From assembly GCA_040219575.1 (NCBI GenBank), contig JAVJSD010000003.1, positions 23,571-87,570 on the forward strand: a stretch of DNA of 64,000 bases, given 5' to 3'. The position numbers and the translations under genes are program-made. This DNA comes from JAVJSD01 sp040219575 (GTDB lineage: Bacteria > Planctomycetota > Planctomycetia > Pirellulales > Pirellulaceae). Shown in pieces: positions 43,636 through 53,600 of the stretch (position 1 is its first letter; each line of letters begins with the position of its first letter). The notes beneath the pieces were generated by a model. That model was not told where the DNA came from, did no database searches, and worked only from the letters and a program-made list of their open reading frames with translations.

Positions 43636-45162
43636 TTACTCCGCGGCGCGGAAGGTGTAGAGGTCGGCGTCGCGGAGGAAGAACTCGAGGCGGATTTCCC
43701 GGCCCTTGAGTTTGTCGAGCGACGTTCCGTTCCAGGTGACGGCGTGGGCCACGTCGTCGCCGGCGAACGTCTGGCAGTCGTCGTAGTTGAAGCCGTCGAT
43801 CGGCCGGCGGTCGGCGTCGCTCACACGAACGCGCAGCTCACCATCGGTCGCCGCGGCGTTCACGCGCAGGTCGCCCCCGGGCCACTTCAGCACGCGCGTG
43901 CAGACCACCCCGCCCCCTTGCGGACCGCGCAGCGAAACGAAGCCTTCCTTGCGGATCGTCGCCAGGCCGATGGCGCCGTCGCGCTCCGACGTGCCGTGCG
44001 GTCCGTCCCAGCCGGTGTAGTAGATCCACCATTGGTCCCCGACTTCCACCCAACCGGGACTGGCGAAGATCATCGTGTCGTCCCACGATCCCTCCTCGCC
44101 GTACTCGATCAACTTCGGCCGATCGGCGAAGCGCTCGAAATGGAATCCGTCGCGGCTGGCGACGACCTCGGTGTAGATGTAGTCGTTCAGGCGAAACGGC
44201 TCCAGGAAGCCGAAGTACACCCCGGCGTAAATCCGCGTCGGCATGCCGTAGAAGTAATTGAAATGCTCCCGGTTGTCGCCGGCGTCGGGAATCAGGATCG
44301 TCTGCGGTCGGGCGGTCTGAAGCCAGTCGGTCCAAAGCGACTTGCTCGCCATGCGGGCCACGCGCCGCGACGCGCCGGTGTCGAGCATTTCTTCGCCGAA
44401 GGCGCGGTAGATGTGCTTGGGGCGGCAGAACATCACGTATTCGTCGCGGCGGGCGTCGTACGAGACCGTGTTGGGATGGTCGCTGTGCAGGTGGGCGATC
44501 CGCATATCGCCGGCCATGTCCCAGTGGACGCCGTCCTTCGTGCCGACGACGCGGATGCCGGCTGTCTCCCCGCTTCCGCGTCCCTTGGCCCGGTAGAGCA
44601 TCAACCAGCGATAGCCGCGGTTGTCTCCCGGGCGCGGTTCGAAGATGCAGGGTGCACAAGTTTGCACGGTCGGCGAATCCTTCCACGCCACCACGACGTT
44701 GTTGGGACGGGCGTCGAGGTCGGGAAACAGTTTGAGATCGGGCCGCTCCCAGTGCAGGCCGTCCTTCGATTCCGCGTAGGCGATCCAGGTGTTGAATTTG
44801 CCCCCCTTCTCGTCCGCCGGCGTGTCGTTGCGGAGGTTGCGCTGGTAGTACATGCGAAACAGCCCGGCTTCCTCGTCGCGGACCACCCACAGGTAGCTCG
44901 GCTTGTCGCCGGACCACAGCGGATTCTGGCCGTGTTTTTTCGCCTGGTGGAAAACGCGCTGAACGAATTCTCGCTTGGAGCGCAAAGCCCAGTGGTTGTC
45001 GACGATGTAGTTGTCCAGCACGAACTGCGGCTCGTGGCCGATCTCGAGCGGTTCTTGCGGAAGCTGGGCCCAGGCGGGCGTTCCGCAGACGAAAAGTGCA
45101 GCGACCAGGAGCAGCGCCGGCAGAGGGGCGGGGTAGGGAAAGAGGGCGCGGGTGCGGATCAT
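43636..45162 (-). CDS. Secreted protein with five-bladed beta-propeller (glycosyl hydrolase 43/32-like fold)
   Basis: A 508-residue exported protein (signal peptide with LPALLLVAALFVCGTPAWAQ). Repeated motifs of the type YAESKDGLHWERPDLKL, GTKDGVHWDMAGDMR, VVASRDGFHFERFADRP and WWIYYTGWDGPHG are typical of glycoside-hydrolase beta-propellers (GH43/GH32 and related planctomycete families). The C-terminal ~100 residues form a separate beta-sandwich (GGDLRVNAAATDGELRVRV). Catalytic acids cannot be assigned confidently by eye, so it may be an enzyme on plant or algal polysaccharide or a non-catalytic relative. ATG 45162 has AGAGGT about 9 nt upstream. It is divergent from lnt. Confidence 0.75.
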   Translation of the reverse strand: MIRTRALFPYPAPLPALLLVAALFVCGTPAWAQLPQEPLEIGHEPQFVLDNYIVDNHWALRSKREFVQRVFHQAKKHGQNPLWSGDKPSYLWVVRDEEAGLFRMYYQRNLRNDTPADEKGGKFNTWIAYAESKDGLHWERPDLKLFPDLDARPNNVVVAWKDSPTVQTCAPCIFEPRPGDNRGYRWLMLYRAKGRGSGETAGIRVVGTKDGVHWDMAGDMRIAHLHSDHPNTVSYDARRDEYVMFCRPKHIYRAFGEEMLDTGASRRVARMASKSLWTDWLQTARPQTILIPDAGDNREHFNYFYGMPTRIYAGVYFGFLEPFRLNDYIYTEVVASRDGFHFERFADRPKLIEYGEEGSWDDTMIFASPGWVEVGDQWWIYYTGWDGPHGTSERDGAIGLATIRKEGFVSLRGPQGGGVVCTRVLKWPGGDLRVNAAATDGELRVRVSDADRRPIDGFNYDDCQTFAGDDVAHAVTWNGTSLDKLKGREIRLEFFLRDADLYTFRAAE

Positions 45163-45389
45163 GGTGAGACCTCTGCTAAGAGCGGCCAGTCGATGGTGTG
45201 GGGAGTTCGTCTATTCTCCCCCGCGTGCGGCGGAGTGTCCAGAAACTACGCGACCGCAGTTTGCCCAATCTCTCTGGTTGCCGCCGCCGATTCGCCGTAT
45301 TCTGCCGGCCCGCCCGTGGCGCGAGTCGCCGGGACAGCGGGCACGGTGGTAGATTGGAACGCATGGCAGGTAACCGGCAAGGTGCGAAC

Positions 45390-47180
45390 ATGGCGACGGT
45401 GGCTGAACGAAGAGATCGACGCGCCTTAGGGCGCGCGGAAAGCGATGGATTGTCCCCGGTGAACAGGAAAGCAGGCGCCAAGGCGAGTTCGCCCGAGAAG
45501 CCGCCGGTACCGTGGCGCCGCTCGACGCTGGCCTTCGCGCTGTACAGCGCGGTGTTGATGTTCGCCTCGTTCCCGCTGTCGCTGGCGCCGCTGTCGTGGG
45601 TTGCACGAGCGCTGTCGCTCCAAGCGCCGACGTTTCTGACTTCGATCCACATCCATCTCTGGCCGTTGGCCTGGATCGCGCCGGTCTTCTGGCTGTGGCT
45701 GATACGTGAGAAGCAGCTCCACGGCCGCCGGCCTTACCTCGCTCTGTGGGGTGCGGGCGTGGTTTACAACCTGCTGGTGTTCCACTTCCTGGTGCTGCCG
45801 CACTGGAGCGGCGTGTTCGGCTGGCTGGCGCTGACGACCTACCTGGGAGTGTACCTGCCGGCGTTCGTGGCGATCTCGCGCGCGGCGGTGCATCGGCTGC
45901 GCGTGCCGTTGATCGTCGCCGCGCCGGTCGTGTGGACCGCTTTGGAGTTGCTGCGGGGTTATGCATTCACCGGCATCTCCGCGGCGCTGTTGGGGCACAC
46001 TCAGATGCACTGGACTTCGCTGATTCAAATCGCCGACGCTTTCGGCGCCTACGGCGTCAGCTTTCTGGTGATGTTCGCCGCGGCCTGCGTGGTGGATACG
46101 CTGCCGTCGCTACAGAGGAAGTGGCGGTGGTGGCCGGCGCCGCTGGCGGCCTGCCTGGTGATCGCCGCGCTGGCGTACGGCACGTTTCGACTGCATCAGA
46201 CGCCTCCGAGCCAGGGAAGCGCGCGCGTCGCGCTCGTGCAAGGCACGGTCGAGACCGTGTTCGACACCACGGCCGAAGAAGCCTATGCGCGCATGGAGCG
46301 CGCCTTCGACCAGCACCGCGATTTGACCACGCGACTGCTGGCCGAGAACGACGGCGTCGAACTGGTGATCTGGCCGGAGTCGATGTTCACGGCCACCGAC
46401 GTCGTCGAAGAGCGCACCGCGGGTGAGGAGTTCGCCGACACCGCCTATTTCGACTCGCAGCGGCAGACGGCTCGCTACGCACAAGGGGCCGATCCCTACG
46501 ACGATCGGCCGGCGCCGGCCAGGTTGCTCGCCGGCACGCACACCATCCGCTACACCGACGACGCCACGCTTCGCCACAACACGGCCTTGTTGTTCGACCG
46601 CCGGGGCGTACCGGCGATGCGCTACTACAAGTCGCACTTGGTGCTGTTCGGCGAATACCTGCCGCTGGGCGACTACCTGCCCTGGCTCTACCAGTTCTCC
46701 CCCATCGGCAGCGGGCTCGCGCCGGGCGAGGCGCCGCAGTCGTTCCTGGTCGGCGGCCTGCGCTTCGCGCCCACGATCTGCTTCGAGTCGCTGGTGCCGC
46801 ATTATGTCCAAAGGCAGGTGACGCTACTCAGTCGGGAAGACGCCTCGCCCGACGTGCTGGTGAACATCACCAACGACGGCTGGTTCCACGGTTCGTCGGG
46901 CCTCGATCAGCACCTGGCGAGCAACGTGTTTCGCGCGGTCGAGAACCGCCGGCCGATGCTGGTCGCCGCCAACGAAGGCGTCTCGGCCCACATCGACGGT
47001 TCGGGGCGGATCGTTTCGACGCTGCCGCGGCAGAAAGCCGGCGTGATCATCGCCGACGTGAAGCCCGACGGCCGCGACGGCCTCTACCAGCAAGTTGGCG
47101 ATTTGCCCGCCTGGGGCCTGCTCGCGCTGACCGCTCTGGCGGCCGTCGCCGGCGTCTGGCTGCGGCGGCGCGAGACGTAG
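45390..47180 (+). CDS. lnt: Apolipoprotein N-acyltransferase
   Basis: A 596-residue inner-membrane enzyme adding the third acyl chain to lipoproteins. About six hydrophobic segments (residues ~40-260) precede a periplasmic nitrilase-like domain with the catalytic triad Glu330 (VIWPESMF), Lys414 (YYKSHLVLFGEYLPL) and Cys464 (ICFESL), and ITNDGWFHGSSG. A final membrane helix ends the chain. It is longer than E. coli Lnt (512) because of an N-terminal hydrophilic leader and an insertion between Glu and Lys. ATG 45390 was chosen for AAGGTG upstream; ATG 45363 is possible. Its presence fits the lipoproteins predicted at 3640 and 21649. Confidence 0.94.
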   Translation: MATVAERRDRRALGRAESDGLSPVNRKAGAKASSPEKPPVPWRRSTLAFALYSAVLMFASFPLSLAPLSWVARALSLQAPTFLTSIHIHLWPLAWIAPVFWLWLIREKQLHGRRPYLALWGAGVVYNLLVFHFLVLPHWSGVFGWLALTTYLGVYLPAFVAISRAAVHRLRVPLIVAAPVVWTALELLRGYAFTGISAALLGHTQMHWTSLIQIADAFGAYGVSFLVMFAAACVVDTLPSLQRKWRWWPAPLAACLVIAALAYGTFRLHQTPPSQGSARVALVQGTVETVFDTTAEEAYARMERAFDQHRDLTTRLLAENDGVELVIWPESMFTATDVVEERTAGEEFADTAYFDSQRQTARYAQGADPYDDRPAPARLLAGTHTIRYTDDATLRHNTALLFDRRGVPAMRYYKSHLVLFGEYLPLGDYLPWLYQFSPIGSGLAPGEAPQSFLVGGLRFAPTICFESLVPHYVQRQVTLLSREDASPDVLVNITNDGWFHGSSGLDQHLASNVFRAVENRRPMLVAANEGVSAHIDGSGRIVSTLPRQKAGVIIADVKPDGRDGLYQQVGDLPAWGLLALTALAAVAGVWLRRRET

Positions 47181-47215
47181 CCCGCACAATCTCCGTCGCC
47201 GACAAGAAAGCAAAA

Positions 47216-47250
47216 ACGCCGGACCGACAAATTGCTTGCCGGTCCGGCGT
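47216..47250 (-). terminator. Intrinsic terminator of glnA
   Basis: An 11-bp perfect stem, ACGCCGGACCG (47216-47226) with CGGTCCGGCGT (47240-47250), is next to AAAAA on the plus strand, i.e. a T-run on the glnA transcript. It lies ~95 nt past the glnA stop codon. Confidence 0.75.
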
Positions 47251-47278
47251 GAAGTGCGTGTGATTCGGCGTCCGTGGC

Positions 47279-47297
47279 CGACGCTGCCAGCGTCGGC
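47279..47297. repeat. Palindrome CCGACGCTG-C-CAGCGTCGG near the glnA 3' end
   Basis: A 9-bp stem hairpin, followed by GGCGGGCAAGCTGGCAGCATGCC-type sequence. It is of the GC-rich palindrome class seen throughout the window and lies between glnA and its terminator. Confidence 0.6.
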
Positions 47298-47344
47298 GGG
47301 CAAGCTGGCAGCATGCCCCACGAGACGTCGACATAGGCGTCGTT

Positions 47345-48757
47345 TTACATGTCGTAGTACATGCAGAACTCGTACGGATGCGGACGCAGACGCAGGGCGT
47401 CGACTTCGTTCACCCGCTTGTACTCGATCCAGGTGTCGATCACGTCCTTGGTGAACACGTCGCCGCGGAGCAGGAATTCGTGATCCCCCTCCAGCGCGTC
47501 GAGCGCGGCTTCCAGCGAACCCGGCGTCTTGGGCACCGCGGCCGCCTCTTCCGGCGGCAGGTCGTAAATGTCCTTATCCAACGGATCGCCCGGGTTGATC
47601 TTGTTCTGGATGCCGTCGATCACCGCCATCAGCATCGCCGAGAAGGCGAGGTACGGATTGCAGCTGGGATCGGGGCAGCGGAACTCGACCCGCTTCGATT
47701 TCGGGCTGGGGCTGTACATCGGAATGCGGCACGAGGCCGAGCGGTTCCGTTGCGAGTAGGCCAGGTTCACCGGCGCCTCGTAACCCGGCACCAACCGCTT
47801 GTAGCTGTTGGTGGTGGGGTTGCTGAAGGCCAGGATCGCCGGAGCGTGCTTGAGCAAGCCGCCGATGGCATGCAGCGCCATCTCGCTGAGGCCCGCGTAG
47901 CCGCTGCCGGCGAACAGCGGGTTGCCGTCCTTCCAGAGCGAGATATGCGTGTGCATGCCGCTGCCGTTGTCGCTGTAGAGCGGCTTGGGCATGAACGTGA
48001 CCGTCTTGCCGTGTTTGGCCGCCGTGTTCTTGATGATGTACTTGTACATCAGCATCATGTCGGCCATCTGCACCAGCGGCGAAAACCGCAGGTCGATTTC
48101 GGCCTGACCGCCGGTGGCCACCTCGTGGTGCTGCGCCTCGACGTCCAGCCCGCAGTCGATCATCGTCTGCATCATCTCGTTGCGGAGATTGAACATCTGA
48201 TCCGACGGCGGCACCGGGAAGTAGCCTTCCTTGTAGCGCAACTTGTAGCCCAGGTTCGGGCCTTCCGCCTTGCCGCGGTTCCACTGTCCCTCGATGCTGT
48301 CGACGTGGAAGTACGACTCGTGCGGATTCTGGTCGAACCGGACGTCGTCGAAGATGAAGAATTCCGCCTCGGGGCCGATGAAGCAGGTGTCGGCGATGCC
48401 GGTGCTGTTGAGGTAGTTGACCGACTTGCGGGCGACGTTGCGGGGATCGCGCGTGTAATCCTCGCGGGTGATGGGATCCTGGATGTTGCAGATCATCACC
48501 AGCGTGGGGAGATCGGCGAAGGGATCGAGAAAGGCGGTTTCGGGCTGCGGCACGACGAGCATGTCGCTTTCGTTGATCGCCTGCCAACCGCGGATGCTCG
48601 AACCGTCGAAGCCGAGCCCGTCCTCGAAAACATCCTCGTCCAGCTTGCTCACCGGGATGGTGAAATGCTGCCAGAGGCCGGGGAAGTCCATGAAACGCAA
48701 ATCGACCGCCTTGACGTCCTTTTCGCGGCACAAAGCAAGCACTTCTTTCGGCGTCAC
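47345..48757 (-). CDS. glnA: Glutamine synthetase type I (adenylylation-type)
   Basis: A 470-residue enzyme making glutamine from glutamate, ammonia and ATP. GSI motifs are present: GFDGSSIRGWQAINESDM, EAEFFIFDDV, the catalytic HHEVATGGQAEIDLRF, KPLYSDNGSGMHTHISLW, NPTTNSYKRLVPGYEAPVNL and RVEFRCPDPSCNPYLAF. The regulatory tyrosine is conserved (Tyr398 in DKDIYDLPPEE), so activity can be controlled by adenylylation. Length matches E. coli GlnA. The start was taken as GTG 48757, aligned with the family and preceded by GGAAAGGG; the frame continues upstream with atypical sequence. No PII or NtrC gene is nearby. Confidence 0.96.
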   Translation of the reverse strand: MTPKEVLALCREKDVKAVDLRFMDFPGLWQHFTIPVSKLDEDVFEDGLGFDGSSIRGWQAINESDMLVVPQPETAFLDPFADLPTLVMICNIQDPITREDYTRDPRNVARKSVNYLNSTGIADTCFIGPEAEFFIFDDVRFDQNPHESYFHVDSIEGQWNRGKAEGPNLGYKLRYKEGYFPVPPSDQMFNLRNEMMQTMIDCGLDVEAQHHEVATGGQAEIDLRFSPLVQMADMMLMYKYIIKNTAAKHGKTVTFMPKPLYSDNGSGMHTHISLWKDGNPLFAGSGYAGLSEMALHAIGGLLKHAPAILAFSNPTTNSYKRLVPGYEAPVNLAYSQRNRSASCRIPMYSPSPKSKRVEFRCPDPSCNPYLAFSAMLMAVIDGIQNKINPGDPLDKDIYDLPPEEAAAVPKTPGSLEAALDALEGDHEFLLRGDVFTKDVIDTWIEYKRVNEVDALRLRPHPYEFCMYYDM

Positions 48758-49145
48758 TTCAGTTTCCCTTTCCTCGTTACGTGTCGATAAGGTTGCGTCT
48801 TGCCGTCCGTCCGCCAAGCCGTCCGGTTCGATCACAAAGGTCCGTGCGCGTCCCGCGAAACGTCCTAGCGCGGCATCGTCGTAGAAATATCGAGGGTCAA
48901 CCCTCGCCTCGCCTGGACGTTCTCAGTTTGCCTGTAAGTAGCTAACCCGCATGCGCGGTTGAACTTGCGCACGCCGTCAGCACGCCGGGAGCGTCGCGGG
49001 TAGGATTCGAAGCATTCTCCGGCGAATCGGTAGTTTACGCGACGCCGCGCCGATTCCCAGCCCCTATTCCCGATGGCGTACAATTTTTGTGCGTGAGGGT
49101 GAATGAAGATCGCCTCCCGGCGCGCATCAGTTCTGGAGCCTGTGA
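48758..49145. other. Intergenic region between divergent glnA and adaptor genes
   Basis: About 390 bases. It contains a palindrome CGAGGGT-CA-ACCCTCG at 48891-48906, a possible operator or hairpin in the glnA leader. A TACAAT (49079-49084) lies ~62 bp before the rightward gene. No gene is visible. Confidence 0.5.
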
Positions 49146-50513
49146 ATGACCCGTGTGCTTGTAATTGTCGGCGTGCTGCTGGCCGTCGTGGTCGTCGCCG
49201 CGGCGGCCGTGTTTTCGCTGTCCGGCGGCGTTTCCGTCCAGGCCGCCAAGGTGCAGCGCGGCGAGGTTCGAGAGTTTATCGATGAACGGGGCAAGACCCA
49301 CTTGCCGCGGACCTACCAGGTGAGCATGCCGTACGGCGGGCGGATCGAGCCCATCGAACTGGTCGAGGGGCAGCCGGTCGAGGCGGGGCAGGTCGTGGCG
49401 CGAATCGTCCCCTCCGATCTCGCCGACGAGGTGGCCGAGGCCAAGGCCGCCGTGGAACGGCTCGACGCCAGCATCGCCGAGAACCAGGACCATAGCGTGG
49501 AGATGCGGACCCGCGAGCAGGCGCAGCTGTTCCACGAATCGATGCAGTCAACCGTCGAGGCGGCCGAGGCCCGGCTTCGCTCCGGAATGGAGCGGCTCAA
49601 CTACGCCGAGAGCTTTCTGGGACGCATTCGCAAACTCGTCCCCAGCGGCGCCAAGACCGAGGACGATGTGCAACGGGCCGAACTGCAACACGTCGAGGCC
49701 GGCGTCGACTACCAGCAGGACGCACTCGTGGCCAAGGCGACCAAGTCGATCGAGGCCGCCACCGCCCTGCTGCCGAAACTGGTGACCGACTACATCGCCC
49801 GCAAGGATCTCAGCCGCGAGGTGCTGGAGAAGCAGAAGAGCGAGGCTATGGCCCGCTTGCGGCAGGCGCAAACACGGCAACAGCGCGGCACGATGACCAG
49901 CCCGGTCGACGGCGTCGTGCTGGAGCGCGAGGAGAGCAACGAGCGGTATCTCGCCGCGGGCACGATCCTGATCGAAATCGGCCGCCTGGAGGATCTCGAA
50001 GTCGAAGCCGAAGTGTTGAGTCAGGACGTGGTCCGGGTCGACGTGGGCGACACGGCGATCGTCTATGGACCGGCCGCCGGCCGCGACGTCGAAGACGGCA
50101 TTATCGGGCGCGTCAAACGGGTCAACCCGGCCGGCTTCACGAAGATCAGTTCGCTCGGCGTCGAACAGCAACGTGTGATGGTCATCGTCGAACTTGCCCC
50201 GGGCGACCTGGAGACGCTTCGCGCCGAGCGCGACATCGGCGTCGATTACCAGGTGCGCGTGCGGATCATCACCGACGAGAAGTCGTCGGCGCTGACCGTC
50301 CCCCGCAGCGCCGTCTTTCGCAGTCCCGACGGCGGCTGGCAGGTGTTCGCCATCCGCGCGGGCGCCGCGAAACTGGTCAACGTCGAACTCGGGTTGCGCA
50401 ACGACGACCGCGTCGAGATCACCGAGGGCCTGGAAGCGGACGAACTCGTCGTGCTCGCCCCCGAGAGCAGCCTCACCGACGGCGCGCGCGTCACGCCGAT
50501 GGTGCGTGACTGA
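49146..50513 (+). CDS. HlyD/MacA-type periplasmic adaptor (membrane fusion) protein, orphan
   Basis: A 455-residue adaptor. One N-terminal membrane anchor (MTRVLVIVGVLLAVVVVAAA) is followed by the first half of the lipoyl domain (GGRIEPIELVEGQPVEAGQVVARI) and a long coiled-coil hairpin (about 95-240). The second lipoyl half is MTSPVDGVVLEREESNERYL; barrel and membrane-proximal domains follow (IVYGPAAGRD to VLAPESSL). Adaptors link an inner-membrane ABC or RND pump to an outer-membrane channel. No pump follows on this strand; the gene converges on an RND pump that has its own adaptor. ATG 49146 has GGAG upstream. A large hairpin lies past the stop. Confidence 0.9.
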   Translation: MTRVLVIVGVLLAVVVVAAAAVFSLSGGVSVQAAKVQRGEVREFIDERGKTHLPRTYQVSMPYGGRIEPIELVEGQPVEAGQVVARIVPSDLADEVAEAKAAVERLDASIAENQDHSVEMRTREQAQLFHESMQSTVEAAEARLRSGMERLNYAESFLGRIRKLVPSGAKTEDDVQRAELQHVEAGVDYQQDALVAKATKSIEAATALLPKLVTDYIARKDLSREVLEKQKSEAMARLRQAQTRQQRGTMTSPVDGVVLEREESNERYLAAGTILIEIGRLEDLEVEAEVLSQDVVRVDVGDTAIVYGPAAGRDVEDGIIGRVKRVNPAGFTKISSLGVEQQRVMVIVELAPGDLETLRAERDIGVDYQVRVRIITDEKSSALTVPRSAVFRSPDGGWQVFAIRAGAAKLVNVELGLRNDDRVEITEGLEADELVVLAPESSLTDGARVTPMVRD

Positions 50514-50550
50514 CGATTCCGCCCTGCATTTTCAATGCCGGGTTTTTACA

Positions 50551-50611
50551 CTCCCTTGCTGGCGCAACGGGCTCGACCGTAGGCGACGAGCCCATTGCGC
50601 CAGCAGGGGAG
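50551..50611. repeat. 25-bp inverted repeat between convergent adaptor and RND genes
   Basis: Arms CTCCCTTGCTGGCGCAACGG... (50551-50575) and ...CATTGCGCCAGCAGGGGAG (50587-50611) around an 11-nt loop, with few mismatches. Being between two converging genes, it could end transcription from both sides, although no T-run is adjacent. Confidence 0.75.
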
Positions 50612-50633
50612 CGCATCAAATGCCGACGAGTCT

Positions 50634-53600
50634 TCATTCGGCCGAGACCAATTCCGGTTTTCGTGAGGCCTCCCTGGTGTGTTCCTCGGCCTCGTCGGCA
50701 ACCCCCACCTTTTGCCCCCAGCCCAAGTCGGCCACGATCGAGTACAAGGCGGGAACCAGCAGCAGTATCAACACGGTGGCGAACAGCACGCCGCAGGCCA
50801 GCGAGAGCGGCAACGGCTTGAGCACCTGCGCCTGCAGGCTCCGCTCCATCAGCAGCGGCATCAGGCCCATAAACGTGGTCATCGACGTCAGCACCACCGG
50901 GCGGAAACGCTGGCAACCCGCCTCCACCACCGCCTGCTCGAGCGGCTTGCCCTCTCGTAATCGGTTCTTGATGAATTCGACCAGCACGATGGAATCGTTC
51001 ACCACGATGCCGGCCAACATCATGAAACCGAACTGGCTGAGATCGCTCCAGTCGTAGCTGAACGCCCAGTGCCCCAGCAGCACGCCGATCATGCCGAAGG
51101 GAATGGCCAGCATCACGATCACCGGTTCGACGTACGACTTGAACACGAACGACAGCAGGACGTATACGATCACCAGCCCGGTGGCGAAGCCGAAGTACAT
51201 CCGGCCGTAAAGCTCCTTGGTCTCCTTGCGCTGCCCGGCGATCACGATGGCGACGTCGGGATACTCTTTCTGCAACTGCGGAAAGTACGTGCGTTCGAGT
51301 TCGGTCAGGATCGCCTCCGCGTTGCCCTGTTCCGGATCGATGTCGGCGGAGATGGTGACGGTCCGCTTGCCGCCCACGTGCGGTCGGCGGGCGAAGTCGA
51401 TGTCGAGCATCTCGTCGCCGCTTGTTTCCCGGCCCGACGCCGGGATGTGACGGCGGTTGGAAGTCAACGTCGCCACCTCATGAAACGGGACCGCCGTTCC
51501 ATCCGGCAGCATCACCTTGAAGTTGTCCAGGTCGCCCAGCGAACCGCGATAGCGCCGGTCGTAGCGGACCTCGACGGTGAACGTGTCCTCGCCGCGCTGG
51601 TACTGCTGGGCGATGCTGCCCCAGAACGCGCCGCGCAATTGGTTGGCCAGCGACTGGGCCGTGACGCCCATCGCCCGGGCGTCCCCCTTGAGGTGGATCG
51701 AAAACTCCTCCCGCCCGGCCCGCAGGTCGTCGCTCATGTTGATCACGCCGGGATAGTCGCGAAGCTTGCCCTGCAACTGAAGGCTGACCTGCTTCAGGCG
51801 GTCGTACTGTTGTCCCTGCAGCTGGATCTCGAACGGCTTGCCGCCGGGGCCCGGCAAATACTGATCGATCGTCACGCTCACCGCGTCGGGCACTTCGCCG
51901 ATTTTCTCCCGCCACATGCGGATGATTTCGTCGCAGGTGGCGTCGCGGACTTCGGTCGAAAGCAACTCCACCATCACCGTGGCGGTGTGGCTGCCGACCT
52001 CGTCGGCGTCGAAGTTTTCGCCCATCGTGGTCGAGGTGAGCTGAATCAGATCCTGTTGGTCGGGCTGCCGCGGCTTGAAGTGCTCGTTCACCTCGGCCAG
52101 CGAGGACTCGATTCGCTCCACAATCCGCTGCGTGCGGGAGATGTCGGTGCCGTCGGGCAGGATCAACCGGGCCACCAGCACGTCGCCGTCGAGTTCCGCC
52201 ATCGGCCGATAGAGAATTCGCCCGGAGGCCATCAATCCCACCGACATCAACAACAAGGTTACGACGCCCGCCAGGCTGACGGCGCGGTGCCCCAACACCC
52301 ACACCAAAGCAGGGCGATACACGCGTTGAATGAAGCCGTGAATCACTTTGTCGATCGCCGTGCGAATTCGATTCGGCTCGCGCGACGACGAGGCGTGCGC
52401 CAGGTGATTCGGCAGGATCAAGAAGCCTTCGATCAGGCTGACGCCCAGCGCGGCGATGATGCCGAACGGCAGCACGCGGACGATCTTGCCCATCTCGCCG
52501 GTCAGCATGAAAAACGGCAGCAGGATGGCCACCGTGGTGATCATCGACGCGATCACGCCCACGCCCACTTCCAGGGTGCCGTCGATCGACGCCTGCACCG
52601 GGTTCTTGCCCCGCCGCTGGTGCACGTAGATGTTTTCACCGATGACGATCGCGTCGTCGACCACCAGCCCCACCGCCAGAATCAGGCTGACCATCGTCAG
52701 CATGTCGATGGTGTAGCCGAAGATGAACATCAAGAACAGCGTGCCCAGGAACGAGACCACGATGCCCCAGGCGATCCAAAACGAAAGGCGGACGTTGAGA
52801 AACAGCCACAGCGAGAGGAACACCAGCAGGGCCCCCTGCCACAGGTTGCGGATCAGCATGTCGAGCCGATCGCTGACGATCAGCGACATGTCGTTCCAGG
52901 CCTCGATCTCGACGCCCGGCGGAAGCTTGGGGCGTTTGGACGCCACGTAATCGCGCACCGCCTGCGCCGTGCGAATGGTGTCTTCGTCGTCGCCGCGATC
53001 GATGTTCAGCGTCACGCTGCGCTCGCCGTTCAATCGCGTCAGGCGCCACTCGTTCTCGAACGTGTCCTCCACGCGGGCCAGCGACCGCAGCGGAATCTCC
53101 GCGCCGGACTCCCGGGTGAAGATCGGCAGGTCGCGAAAGTCCTCGGCGGTCCGCCGTTGGTCGACCACCCGCAGCTTCACTTCACGCTCGTCGGTCTCGA
53201 TGCTGCCGGCCGGCAGGTCGAAACTCTCCACGCCCACCTGTCGGGCCACGTCGTCGATGGTCAGGCCGTAGGCCAGCAGCGCGTCGCGGTCGACCAGAAT
53301 CCGAATCCGATGCTCCGACATGCCGCTCAGCGTCACCAGGCTGATGTCGTCGCGCGAGATCATCTCGTCCTTAATCGATTCGGCCAGCGCCAGCAACTCC
53401 TTGGCGCGCATCCGGTCCGAGGCGATCGACACGCTGATCACGAAGTCGGGCATCTCCACCTGCCGAACCACCGCCCGCTCGGCGTTGTCCGGCAGGTTCG
53501 ACAACGCATCGACCTCTTGCTCGACGTCGTTCATCACCTCGATCGGATCGGCGCTGTCGAGCAGCTCGATCTTCACCACGCCGACGCCCTCGCGGGCCAC

